This document shows, piece by piece, positions 28,577 through 36,859 of a stretch of 64,000 nucleotides of DNA. Both the position numbers and the translations under genes were made by a program. Every line of letters begins with the position of its first letter. Within the stretch, counting starts at the first letter, position 1. The notes beneath the pieces were generated by a model that did no database searches, was not told the DNA's origin, and worked only from the letters and a program-made list of their open reading frames with translations. This DNA comes from Dyella terrae (GTDB lineage Bacteria; Pseudomonadota; Gammaproteobacteria; Xanthomonadales; Rhodanobacteraceae), in assembly GCF_022394535.1 (NCBI RefSeq), contig NZ_CP089414.1:868001-932000 (forward strand), in the 5' to 3' direction.

Positions 28577-29044
28577 TTACTTCGCGTTGAGTTCCTTCCA
28601 GCGCTGATAGACCTTGATCGCCTCCGTACTCTTCTGCTGGATCATCGGCATGCGGCGCTCACCAACAGGCTTGCTGAACTCGGCATAGAACGTATCCAGC
28701 TCGAAGTACTTGCGGTCGTCACGATAGAACGGCGCGTAATCCTCGCGCGTGGTGATGTAAGTCACCTGTCGCGGGCTGCAGTAGTACATCGCACCCAGGC
28801 ACATCGGGCACGGACTGGCCAGGATGTAGAAGTCGCAATCGGTCAGGTGCTCGGTCCCCAGCTTTTTGCAGGCTTCGCGAACGGCGAGGATCTCCGCATG
28901 TGCGGTCGGGTCGCCGGTCTGGGCCACCCGATTCGGGCTTTCGGCGATGACTTCGCCATCGCGAACGATCACGGTGGCAAAGGGGCGTCCACCCTCCTCC
29001 ACGTTCTTCATGGCGAGGTCGATGGTGCGCTTTACAAAATCCAT
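28577..29044 (-). CDS. CMP/dCMP-type zinc deaminase in the cyn operon
   Basis: The 155-residue protein carries the zinc-dependent deaminase motifs TAHAE (His49, Glu51) and PCPMC (Cys79, Cys82). The overall pattern is closest to guanine or cytosine deaminases rather than tRNA deaminase. The ATG at 29044 is chosen for its GAGGTA ribosome-binding site. It lies 24 bases after cynS in a cynT-cynS-deaminase operon, the position held by cynX in E. coli. Deamination releases ammonia, as cyanase does, so a shared nitrogen-scavenging role is plausible. The substrate is unproven. Confidence 0.85.
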   Translation of the reverse strand: MDFVKRTIDLAMKNVEEGGRPFATVIVRDGEVIAESPNRVAQTGDPTAHAEILAVREACKKLGTEHLTDCDFYILASPCPMCLGAMYYCSPRQVTYITTREDYAPFYRDDRKYFELDTFYAEFSKPVGERRMPMIQQKSTEAIKVYQRWKELNAK

Positions 29045-29068
29045 GGGATACCTCAATTCGGTGGTGAA

Positions 29069-29539
29069 TCAGAATGGCTTGGTCGGCAGGTACTTGCCGT
29101 CGAGCGTGATCACGGCGCGGGAGCCGCCTTCCGGATCGTCAATCTTCTGGACGTCCAGCTTGAAGTTGATCGCACTGATGATGCCGTCGCCGAACTTCTC
29201 GTGAACGAGCGCCTTCAGCGTGGTGCCATAGACCTGCAGCATCTCGTAGAAGCGATAGATGGTGGGATCGGTCGGCACGCGATCGGGAATGCTGCCGCGC
29301 AGCGGGATGGTCTGAAGCAGCGCGACAGCATCGCCGTCGAGACCCAACTTGGCGGCGACGACCTGTGCGGCTTCCGCCGGCAAGGCATGCTGTCCGAGCA
29401 GTGCCGCCGTGACAAAGGCGAGGCTTAGGCCTGTGCCTTCGGTGAGTTGCTCGAAGGACAAGTCCTTCTTGAGCTTGGCGGCGACGATGGTTTCCGCCAG
29501 CGCCTGGCGGGCGAACGGGTGATGTTGCGACTGGATCAT
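29069..29539 (-). CDS. cynS: Cyanate hydratase (cyanase) CynS
   Basis: Cyanase converts cyanate and bicarbonate to carbamate and CO2, and the carbamate then yields ammonia. The 156-residue length equals that of the E. coli enzyme. The catalytic triad is present at the same numbers: Arg96 and Glu99 (YRFYEML) and Ser122 (GIISAINF). The N-terminal helical DNA-binding-like domain is normal. The ATG at 29539 is preferred over an upstream start that would add 29 unrelated residues. It lies 31 bases after cynT in the same operon. Confidence 0.97.
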   Translation of the reverse strand: MIQSQHHPFARQALAETIVAAKLKKDLSFEQLTEGTGLSLAFVTAALLGQHALPAEAAQVVAAKLGLDGDAVALLQTIPLRGSIPDRVPTDPTIYRFYEMLQVYGTTLKALVHEKFGDGIISAINFKLDVQKIDDPEGGSRAVITLDGKYLPTKPF

Positions 29540-29570
29540 GGGGTTTTGCTCTCTGTGGATGGCAAGGGAA

Positions 29571-30230
29571 TCAGGCGGCGCTGGCGTGCGCAGCGGGCAT
29601 AGCGGAGGTGTATGGATGCGTCGCAAGCGAAACGAAGCGACCAGTCATGCCGTCGAGCGCATCGATGGCGCCCGACTCGATGTCGTACACCCAGCCATGC
29701 AGGGTCAGGCGACCCTCTTCAAGCGCCAGTCGCACGGAGGGGTGCGTCTTGAGATTGGCCAATTGAGCGATCACGTTCTCGCGCACCATCGCCTGCACGC
29801 GCTCGGCAGCGCCCGGGTGATGTCGCGCTTCGTTGACCACGCGCGCCGAGTCCGCGTATCGCAGCCAGTGACGCACGGCCGGCATGTGATCCAGACAGGT
29901 ACAGGATGCAATGGCCGTCATCGCGCCGCAGTCGGAGTGGCCGCAGATCACAATGTCAGAGACCTTCAGTGCGGCAACCGCGTACTCCACCGAGGCCGAT
30001 ACACCACCCGGCTCTGGTCCGTAGCACGGCACGATATTGCCCGCATTGCGAATCACGAACAGGTCGCCGGGCTCGCGCTGAGTTACCAGCTCAGGCACCA
30101 ACCGGCTGTCGGAGCACGAGATGAACAAGGCACGCGGTGCCTGATGATTGGCCAGCTCCCGAAAGAGCCCGGCGCGCGTGGGAAACGCTTCGCGCTGAAA
30201 CCTCAGGAAACCGTCGATGATGTCTTTCAT
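29571..30230 (-). CDS. cynT: Beta-carbonic anhydrase CynT
   Basis: The 219-residue protein is a beta-class carbonic anhydrase with zinc ligands Cys39, His98 and Cys101 plus the conserved Asp41 (SCSDSR, then CGHSDCGAM). The numbering matches E. coli CynT. In the cyn operon it returns the CO2 made by cyanase to bicarbonate, preventing bicarbonate loss during cyanate breakdown. It is the first gene of the operon, and the ATG at 30230 has a GGAGTG ribosome-binding site. It is divergent from cynR. Confidence 0.95.
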   Translation of the reverse strand: MKDIIDGFLRFQREAFPTRAGLFRELANHQAPRALFISCSDSRLVPELVTQREPGDLFVIRNAGNIVPCYGPEPGGVSASVEYAVAALKVSDIVICGHSDCGAMTAIASCTCLDHMPAVRHWLRYADSARVVNEARHHPGAAERVQAMVRENVIAQLANLKTHPSVRLALEEGRLTLHGWVYDIESGAIDALDGMTGRFVSLATHPYTSAMPAAHASAA

Positions 30231-30285
30231 GGCAGTCACTCCAGGACCCTGCGGGTCGACGGAGCACACGGTACGCCGCGCCATT

Positions 30286-30334
30286 CATAAGGTAAAAGAT
30301 CCATTTCCTATAGAATGCATAGGCACACCTTATG
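30286..30334. promoter_or_regulatory. Candidate CynR operator and divergent promoter region
   Basis: Two nested inverted repeats lie between cynT and cynR. The outer one, CATAAGGT (30286-30293) and ACCTTATG (30327-30334), is perfect with 33 bases between arms. The inner one is CCTAT (30307-30311) and ATAGG (30319-30323). LysR-type regulators bind paired sites in such divergent regions. The assignment to CynR is inference from position. Confidence 0.5.
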
Positions 30335-30345
30335 GGTAAGGCATC

Positions 30346-31242
30346 ATGCTCCTGCGCCACATTCACTACTTCCTGGCGGTCGCCGACCATGGTGGCTTCA
30401 CCCGTGCGGCGGCGGCGCTCCATGTCTCGCAGCCTGCACTGTCGCAGCAGATCCGGCAGTTGGAGGAAACCCTCGGCACACCCTTGTTCGATCGAAGCGG
30501 GCGATCGACGCGATTGACGGATGCAGGCGAGGTCTATCAGCGTTACGCGCGACGGGCGCTATTGGATCTCGATGCGGGCAAACGCGCATTGCACGACGTG
30601 CAAGACCTGAGTCGCGGCACACTGCGGCTCGGCGTAACCCCCACCTTCACCGCCTATCTGGTCGGCCCGCTGATGGAGGCGTTCCACGGGCGCTATCCGG
30701 GCATTGCCCTGACTGTGCGCGAAATGCCCCAGGAGCAGATGGAGGAGCTTCTGAATGACGACCAGCTCGATGCGGGCATCGCCTTCGATCCGGTGCGCTC
30801 TCCCGACATCGCCACCCAGCCGCTGCTCACGGAAACATTGGCGCTCGTCGTGGGTAAAAAGCATCCATGCGCGGGTAAACGCACCATGGGACTGCACGCC
30901 CTGAACGATGAGTCGCTGGTGCTGCTTTCGGGCGAGTTCGCCACGCGCGAACAGATTGACCGCTATTGCAGGCAACATGGCGTTAGGCCCCATGTCGCCA
31001 TCGAGGCCAACTCGATCAGCGCCGTGGTGGAGATTGTGCGACGTACCGCCCTCTCCACCCTGCTGCCGGCGGCCATTGCCGAACAGAATGCGGAGCTCTC
31101 TGCGATTTCGCTTTCCCCTAGCCTGCTTGAGCGCACGGCTGCGCTATTGCATCGCAAGGATGCCTATCAAAGCGCGGCCCTCCGCGCATTTATCGAACTG
31201 GCGCTTGAAGATCGCCAACGCGGAAAGCGGCGACGCAAGTAG
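30346..31242 (+). CDS. cynR: LysR-family regulator CynR of the cyanate operon
   Basis: The 298-residue LysR protein has an N-terminal helix-turn-helix (about 1-60: [26 protein letters not shown]) and an effector-binding domain (about 92-290). It is transcribed away from cynT-cynS, the arrangement of E. coli cynR. CynR activates the operon when cyanate is present and represses its own gene. The ATG at 30346 has a TAAGG ribosome-binding site. A hairpin follows its stop. The assignment to CynR rests on family plus position. Confidence 0.88.
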   Translation: MLLRHIHYFLAVADHGGFTRAAAALHVSQPALSQQIRQLEETLGTPLFDRSGRSTRLTDAGEVYQRYARRALLDLDAGKRALHDVQDLSRGTLRLGVTPTFTAYLVGPLMEAFHGRYPGIALTVREMPQEQMEELLNDDQLDAGIAFDPVRSPDIATQPLLTETLALVVGKKHPCAGKRTMGLHALNDESLVLLSGEFATREQIDRYCRQHGVRPHVAIEANSISAVVEIVRRTALSTLLPAAIAEQNAELSAISLSPSLLERTAALLHRKDAYQSAALRAFIELALEDRQRGKRRRK

Positions 31243-31295
31243 TGCCTTTCGCCATGGTGATGTGTCTTTCATGACCATCCTCTCAGTGATGGATT

Positions 31296-31316
31296 GCATG
31301 CCGGCGCATGGCCGGC
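31296..31316. terminator. Hairpin between cynR and the HD-domain gene
   Basis: An 8-bp inverted repeat, ATGCCGGC / GCCGGCAT with a 5-base loop, lies between the convergent ends of cynR and the HD gene. It could serve as a bidirectional terminator. Only a short T-rich stretch follows on the plus strand. Confidence 0.45.
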
Positions 31317-31362
31317 ATCGTTTGATCCCTCGAGGCGAAACCTCTCGCTGGTATCGAGAGCC

Positions 31363-32004
31363 TCACGCAGGCCAGCTCGATCCCCGGATAACGCTGCAGA
31401 ACTTGCCGGCATGGAAGTGCGGATTCTTATCGGCAAGCACGTCCGCCTTGACGTTACCGAATGTCGTATCAGGCTTGTGTTTTATGCCGTCGTAGAAGGC
31501 CTGTATGATGTCTTCCTTGAACTGATGTCCGCGCGGATGCGCCTTCACGACAGCATCGCGCTCGGCATCGCTGTACTCGGCGTAGGTCAGGCCAAGCACG
31601 TCCATTTCCACGCCGGCGGTCACCAGTGCGATCAAGGGATGCATATGCTGTGGAATCCCCGGTGTGGTGTGTAGCGCAATGGCCGCCCATACCGTGTCGA
31701 TGTCGTACTGGTGTATGCCGTGCCGCCTCAGGAAATCGCGAGCGGCGTTGGCGCCGTCCACTTCGAAACGCTCATTGGGGCTGCTATGGCGCGGCGTCAA
31801 TCCCATGTCATGGAACATGCAGCCGCAGTAAAGAAGTTCCGGGTCGAACCTGAGTCCCCGCTGCTTGCCGGCCAGCGCAGCGAAGTAATAGACGCGACTG
31901 GAATGGTGAAAAAGCAGCGGTGATTCTGTATCTCGCACCATATCCGTGATTTCACGGGCGAACTGGCTGTCAGGAATGGCAACGCCGTTGATGCTGAGGG
32001 ACAT
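31363..32004 (-). CDS. HD-domain protein of the cyanamide hydratase-like family
   Basis: The 213-residue protein starts at the ATG at 32004 with a GGAGA ribosome-binding site. The metal-binding HD residues are visible: His34 (FHHSSRVYYF), His65-Asp66 (FHDMGLTP) and His112 (ALHTTPGIP). This pattern, with a His-Ser-x-Arg-Val motif before the HD pair, resembles fungal cyanamide hydratase and yeast Ddi2/Ddi3, which hydrate cyanamide to urea. It lies beside the cyanate locus but on its own promoter, divergent from a GlxA-type regulator. Many HD proteins are phosphohydrolases, so the hydratase role is inference from motif order and position. Confidence 0.75.
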   Translation of the reverse strand: MSLSINGVAIPDSQFAREITDMVRDTESPLLFHHSSRVYYFAALAGKQRGLRFDPELLYCGCMFHDMGLTPRHSSPNERFEVDGANAARDFLRRHGIHQYDIDTVWAAIALHTTPGIPQHMHPLIALVTAGVEMDVLGLTYAEYSDAERDAVVKAHPRGHQFKEDIIQAFYDGIKHKPDTTFGNVKADVLADKNPHFHAGKFCSVIRGSSWPA

Positions 32005-32098
32005 GCTGGATCTCCATAGGCTAGGGAGATCCATTTTCAGCAACCCCATCAATGTCATCAATCGGCGTGATACGCCATATACTGCCATTTCACGCGTC

Positions 32099-33091
32099 AT
32101 GCGGACGCATGGGAATTTCACTGTCGTGACCAGAACCATTGCCGTCGTCGCCCTGCCGGGCGTGCAACTGCTAGACGTTTCAGGACCCCTGGATGTCTTT
32201 GCGCAGGCGAACATTGAGGCTGGCGAGGAGTTCTATGCACTGAAGGTCATTGCCTGCCAGCGGGGCCCCATCCACAGCTCGTCTGGCGTGCGCCTGCTGG
32301 CCGATGGCATGGCGGGCGAATGGAGCGAGCGCGTGGACACCCTGCTGGTTGCCGGCGCCCCGCACGCTGCTCGGAGCACTCTCCCGCAACACATTCTGCA
32401 ATGGCTGCGGACGACCGCCGTGCGTAGCCGGCGCTATGGGTCGATCTGCACGGGTGCGTTCGCGCTCGCCGCCACCGGCCTGCTGGACGGGCGCCATATC
32501 ACCACCCATTGGTCTGCAGTGGATGACCTAAACCGCGCCTATCCCTCGCTCCAGATCGACGAGGATGCACTCTATGTGCGCGACGGGAAGCTGCGTACGG
32601 CTGCTGGCGTCACCGCTGGGCTGGACCTGGCGCTGGTCCTGGTCGAAGAAGACCTGGGCCGCGATATCGCCAAGCGGGTCGCCGGGCAGCTGGTCATGTA
32701 CTTCAAGCGCCCAGGAGGGCAACTGCAGTTCAGCCGAAAGGGCGAAACACATCCCATGGGGCGCTCCGTGTTACAGGAGGTGCAACGCTGGGTCGCGACA
32801 ACGCCTGACCTGGACCACAGCATTGCGAGCATGGCCAAGCGCGCCGGGCTGAGCCCTCGACACTTTGCACGCCTGTTTCATACCGAAGTGGGCATTACGC
32901 CGGCCGCCTGGGTGGAAACCACCCGCATTGCTGCCGCCCGAACGCTACTGGAAAACGGGCACGACACACCCAAGCTCGTCGCCTCCAAGTGCGGTTTTGC
33001 CAACGCTGACACGCTGCGCCGAGCCTTCCATAAGCACGTAGGCGTCACGCCCGCCGAGTACCGAAAGCAACATGCATCGCAACTCCAGTAG
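32099..33091 (+). CDS. GlxA-type regulator: DJ-1/PfpI domain with AraC helix-turn-helix
   Basis: The 330-residue protein joins an N-terminal DJ-1/PfpI-like glutamine amidotransferase-type domain (about 1-190) to a C-terminal AraC-type DNA-binding domain (about 225-325). The nucleophile-elbow-like motif GSICTGAF lies near residue 116. The DNA-binding part contains SMAKRAGLSPRHFARLFHTE and CGFANADTLRRAFHKH. It is divergent from the HD-domain gene, so it may control it. The ATG at 32099 is chosen because the frame upstream of it overlaps the HD gene start. The ligand is unknown. Confidence 0.9.
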   Translation: MRTHGNFTVVTRTIAVVALPGVQLLDVSGPLDVFAQANIEAGEEFYALKVIACQRGPIHSSSGVRLLADGMAGEWSERVDTLLVAGAPHAARSTLPQHILQWLRTTAVRSRRYGSICTGAFALAATGLLDGRHITTHWSAVDDLNRAYPSLQIDEDALYVRDGKLRTAAGVTAGLDLALVLVEEDLGRDIAKRVAGQLVMYFKRPGGQLQFSRKGETHPMGRSVLQEVQRWVATTPDLDHSIASMAKRAGLSPRHFARLFHTEVGITPAAWVETTRIAAARTLLENGHDTPKLVASKCGFANADTLRRAFHKHVGVTPAEYRKQHASQLQ

Positions 33092-33332
33092 ATGAGGTGG
33101 AGAGGGCCTGTCGAGCCTTCTCCAGCTCATCTGGGACTGCTGATGGGGCTGCATCAATCTGACGACGCTGCTGGTCTTAGCTGTCGGCGTTGCCGGTTAG
33201 ACTGTCGCGCCTGCGAGCCGATCTCCATGCAGGAAGCAGCCCCGCACGGAGCAAAGAGACGGCACCAACGATCTCAGTGCCGCCCCATTTTTCCTTATAG
33301 ATTTCGCGTAACCCTGAACCTAGTGACTGGTT

Positions 33333-34859
33333 TCAGCCTTGCTTCTCCACGTCGCTAGGCTTCCATGTCTTATCAAAGAAGGCCTTGGTGGGGCCGTACA
33401 GGCGGAAGATCACGAAGTAGCCCTTGCCAGGTATCGTCTTCAGCCAGTTCTTTCCTGCGCCTGGTGAATCGGGGCCAAAGTAGACATCGATAGAACCGTC
33501 GGCATTTTCGACGGGCTTGTCCATCATATTGATGGAAGGAAATGGCTGGCCACTATCCACACCAACTGCCGTGACCGAGTCATACACCGTCACTGACCAG
33601 AACAGAGCGACGGGAATGCCTTTGGGCAAGTGCAGTCGATAACGGTTCTGGCCGCGTAGAAACTCACCCTTCGAATCAACAAATGTCGCCGGATACTTGG
33701 CGCCCACATTCTCGATGTTGACCGCCATTACTGGGCTAGCGGAATAGGCATTGGTGAAGAACCCCGTGCGGGGATCAATGAAATTGAAGGTTTCCGACGT
33801 GAAAGTGGGATTGCCCGGGAACACATTGAGCCAGCGTCGGTCGTCGTACCACTTGCCGTTGGGTACGATCGTCTGCGGCTGATACGAGCCTGCGAGCCCC
33901 ATCTTGATGGCCGTTTTCGCGGCAGCATCTAGCAGCGAGCGCGTGTGTTCGTCAAGGTGGAATGGCTGACCCTTGATGATGCCAAGTGCGGCCAACATGC
34001 CACGCATTTCCATGTCGGCCGGGTCGACGTATTCGCTATCGATGAAGCGCGAGAGCATATCGAACGCTGTGGCATCCCTCGGGTACAGCATGTTCACGGG
34101 CACGCCGGAGGCATCGGGGAATTGCATCGGCTTGGCCGAGGCTTCTTTGCCCAACGGATAGATACGCGTCTGCTCCATCACCTTCACCGGCCCATCGAGC
34201 TGCTTCGGATCCTTGAAAAAGCCACGCCAGAACACGAACACGTTGTAGGTCCGCGAACGATAAGGCAGATACCCCTTTGGAATCTCGCCCGTGTAGTCAG
34301 GCGGCACGATCAGGTACTTGGCGCCCTTGCCTTTGTCCGGTCCAGGCAGGCCGACGTCGCCGCACCATTGTCGACCATCAATCTCGCCGATAGAGCAGAT
34401 TGGGCGCTGGAAGAAGTCATCGAGAATACCCTGCAACCCCGGCGGCGCCTCGATCACCATAGGGCCATCTTTCTTGAGATCCAGATAACCCATGGCGTAG
34501 ATCACATCCGAGTTGGGTGTGGTGACCAGCGTCTTGGCATTCAGGCGCTCCTTCCAGATGGGAAGGACGTTATAGCCCGCGCCGAACTTCGCTTCCGAGC
34601 CTTCTTTCATGGCGTACACGTTGAGTGCCGGCAGCGCCCAGATGTAGCTCTGCACGCCGCGCTGGAAGGCCAGCTCATCGTGCAGCTTATTGATGTCGCT
34701 CAACGAGGGATAACCCTCTGGAAACGGGATGTCCGCCAGGCTGGTGTAGTGCGACGACGCGTCGTGCGGTGAAGCTTTAGTCGCCGGATGTGTCTGAGCG
34801 AATGCCACCTGGCCGGTCGCCAGCGCCACGGCTATTGCCGCAATCAAAGCGATGCGCAT
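33333..34859 (-). CDS. DUF1254/DUF1214 exported protein (first of two)
   Basis: The 508-residue product has a signal peptide (MRIALIAAIAVALATGQVAFA). A DUF1254 domain follows (about 50-190, with TLVTTPNSDVIYAMGYLD) and a DUF1214 domain at the C-terminus (about 380-500, with LFWSVTVYDSVTAVG). The ATG at 34859 is preferred over 34868 because the GAAGGA site then has proper spacing. This domain pair is widespread in exported bacterial proteins of unknown biochemical role. It is separated from its paralogue upstream by a strong hairpin, so it may have its own promoter. Confidence 0.85.
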   Translation of the reverse strand: MRIALIAAIAVALATGQVAFAQTHPATKASPHDASSHYTSLADIPFPEGYPSLSDINKLHDELAFQRGVQSYIWALPALNVYAMKEGSEAKFGAGYNVLPIWKERLNAKTLVTTPNSDVIYAMGYLDLKKDGPMVIEAPPGLQGILDDFFQRPICSIGEIDGRQWCGDVGLPGPDKGKGAKYLIVPPDYTGEIPKGYLPYRSRTYNVFVFWRGFFKDPKQLDGPVKVMEQTRIYPLGKEASAKPMQFPDASGVPVNMLYPRDATAFDMLSRFIDSEYVDPADMEMRGMLAALGIIKGQPFHLDEHTRSLLDAAAKTAIKMGLAGSYQPQTIVPNGKWYDDRRWLNVFPGNPTFTSETFNFIDPRTGFFTNAYSASPVMAVNIENVGAKYPATFVDSKGEFLRGQNRYRLHLPKGIPVALFWSVTVYDSVTAVGVDSGQPFPSINMMDKPVENADGSIDVYFGPDSPGAGKNWLKTIPGKGYFVIFRLYGPTKAFFDKTWKPSDVEKQG

Positions 34860-34916
34860 GTGATCCATCCTTCTGTCGTGTTTGAACGATGTATTTCCGC
34901 CGCGGCACGGAGGCGA

Positions 34917-34955
34917 CACTGGCATTGCCGATGAGCCGCCATGGCAATGCCAGTG
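34917..34955 (-). terminator. Strong hairpin between the two DUF1254 genes
   Basis: A 13-bp perfect inverted repeat (CACTGGCATTGCC / GGCAATGCCAGTG, 13-base loop) lies 7 bases after the stop of the upstream DUF1254 gene. No T-run follows on the minus strand. It may end that transcript or tune the ratio between the two genes. Confidence 0.55.
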
Positions 34956-34962
34956 CTGGGCG

Positions 34963-36468
34963 CTACTTGGCGACCACCACGGCAGGCGGCACCCATTGCC
35001 CATCGGTCACCGCCGCCTGGGGCCAGTAAGCCCTCACATACAGCGAGAAGTCCCCGCCCTTGGGCGATGGCAACCAGTTGGAGTGATGCGCTTCGGCTGG
35101 CGGATCGGGTTGCACATAAATGGTCAACGAACCATCGTCATTGAGTTTGAGGTCCTTGTTCTTTGTACCCAGCGAGAAGCGCTTGATCGCATTCGGCGCA
35201 AAGAAGTGAAACTGGTCATACAACGTTAGCGACCAGAAGCCCTTCACCGGCGGCAGCTGACCCTTGGCGAAGGTCACCGTGTAACGCTTGCCGCCATTGA
35301 GGCGAATGCCCGCTTCGTCGAGGTCCTGATAGAAGTACTTCGTCTCATTCGGCTTGTTGACGAAAATGTTGGATCGTCCCACCGCCGTACGGGTGTAGTA
35401 GTCGGTGCCGAACTGGGCGCCGTTGTTCTGCGTGGTCCATCCATTAGGAAGCGGCAAGCCGTAATTGCGAAATTGCAGCAGCGGCCCGATCAGATCCTGA
35501 TCGGCCTTCTTGGCCTCATCGATCATGGCGGCTTTAAGTTTTGGATCCTTCTGCGCTGCGGCGACAACGGCAAGCACCTCCGCGTAACGCGCTTCTTCGC
35601 CCGGTAGTGGCGGAGCATCCTTCAGTACCAACGGCAACTCATCGACGAACTTTTCTGGGAATACCCAGCGTGTCTCTTCCTTACCGGAGGACTGCGACGG
35701 GTAGGTTCGCACCTTGTTCCAATCGCGCTGCTTCATCTTGCCGTCGAACATCGACAGCGGGTACATAGCGATTTGGTCGATCAATGGCTGAATCGCTTTC
35801 TTGTCTTCGGCAGTGTCATCCTGAAAGACGCGGGGAATTACGAAGCCCGTGTTGGTCTTGGAGTGAAATACACCCGCGATGCCTTTGGGTACCTGCCCCT
35901 TCCAGTCAGGACCCACCAACAGATAAAAGCCTGGTTTGCTGCCATACATGGCACCGAGATCGGCGAAGGCATCGGTTCGAAGATCGACGGCCTGATAGAC
36001 CCAGAAGCGGTCGCCAAAGTCGGGCACTTGGATCACTGCAGGTTCGACGTCGAGGCCAATGCTGCCTGCACCATAAACCACGTCCTGATTTGGGCAGGCG
36101 ACGAGTCGCTCTTGCGGCTCGATGTAGTCGGTCAGCATGGTCAGCTGATTGAGCGGTGCCACTGGCACGATCCCGCCCATACGACCAGGCTCGGGCAGGT
36201 CCTTGAAGGCTTGCCGGCGGTTGTAAATATTGAGCATAGGCCACGCCCAAAAGTAGGCTTCGCGGGCAACCATGCGGGCGTACTCTTCGGTGATCCGGGT
36301 ACCAGCAATCGGGCCTGGAGGTAGCGCTTCTGATCTCACGCTCGCCTGTGGACTTGATGGCGAGGGTGATGCAACCGAGTCCGCAGCGTGCGTAATCATT
36401 ATCGTTATCGGCGTTGAGGCCGCAAAGGCCATGCCGATAGCAAGCGTAACGATTCTTCCCTTGAACAC
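34963..36468 (-). CDS. DUF1254/DUF1214 exported protein (second of two)
   Basis: The 501-residue product starts at a GTG at 36468, giving a signal peptide (about 1-29, FKGRIVTLAIGMAFAAS). A TTG at 36525 would add 19 residues before it. DUF1254 spans about 60-200 (EAYFWAWPMLNIYNRRQ; CPNQDVVYGAGSIGLD). DUF1214 lies near the C-terminus (KGFWSLTLYDQFHFF). It shares the fold plan of the next gene but is clearly diverged, so the pair arose by an old duplication or joint transfer. Function unknown. Confidence 0.83.
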   Translation of the reverse strand: MFKGRIVTLAIGMAFAASTPITIMITHAADSVASPSPSSPQASVRSEALPPGPIAGTRITEEYARMVAREAYFWAWPMLNIYNRRQAFKDLPEPGRMGGIVPVAPLNQLTMLTDYIEPQERLVACPNQDVVYGAGSIGLDVEPAVIQVPDFGDRFWVYQAVDLRTDAFADLGAMYGSKPGFYLLVGPDWKGQVPKGIAGVFHSKTNTGFVIPRVFQDDTAEDKKAIQPLIDQIAMYPLSMFDGKMKQRDWNKVRTYPSQSSGKEETRWVFPEKFVDELPLVLKDAPPLPGEEARYAEVLAVVAAAQKDPKLKAAMIDEAKKADQDLIGPLLQFRNYGLPLPNGWTTQNNGAQFGTDYYTRTAVGRSNIFVNKPNETKYFYQDLDEAGIRLNGGKRYTVTFAKGQLPPVKGFWSLTLYDQFHFFAPNAIKRFSLGTKNKDLKLNDDGSLTIYVQPDPPAEAHHSNWLPSPKGGDFSLYVRAYWPQAAVTDGQWVPPAVVVAK

Positions 36469-36859
36469 GGCCGACCCCCGCTGTGCGATAGGAGGCACAA
36501 CAATAAGCTGCGTTTTACAAGTCAAGCCACCGTAAAACTACGGTCAATCAATCAGTAAGAATCACATGGCCTTCCTGTACGCGCTCACCCAAAGGGAGCC
36601 CATCATGCGTGAGAAGCTTTGCATCCGGCTCATCTTTGGGGTGATTTAGCGGGCCAATGAGATGGGCAACCTTCGCCTTGGCGGTTGAACGCTTGCTGCA
36701 GGCGAACATGAACGTGACGCCCCTCTTAGTCCCTCGCCACGATATGAATCGCGCCATTCCATCCGGCTTATGCATACTCATGGAACGAGAGAAGGACGTC
36801 CGCGGTAGACATCCCGTATCCCGGCCATGAAGGTGGCCGGGATACGGGCATGGAACCAC
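36469..36859. other. Intergenic region with a possible small ORF
   Basis: This 391-base stretch holds the upstream region of the second DUF1254 gene and the terminator hairpin of the copper receptor gene (36813-36848). A minus-strand frame from an ATG at 36781 to a stop at 36548 could encode about 77 residues (starting MSMHKPDGMARF). It has no good ribosome-binding site and no recognised family, so I do not call it a gene. Confidence 0.3.
36813..36848 (-). terminator. Strong hairpin after the copper receptor gene
   Basis: A 14-bp perfect inverted repeat (CCCGTATCCCGGCC / GGCCGGGATACGGG, 8-base loop) begins 11 bases after the receptor stop codon. It has no T-run but is very stable. It is the likely 3-prime end of the transcript. 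Confidence 0.6.

Noticed and set aside
36548..36859. 103-codon minus-strand frame after the copper receptor gene
   Set aside because: Its N-terminal part is just the terminator hairpin, the internal ATGs lack ribosome-binding sites, and no family is recognised. It is described only as part of the intergenic region.
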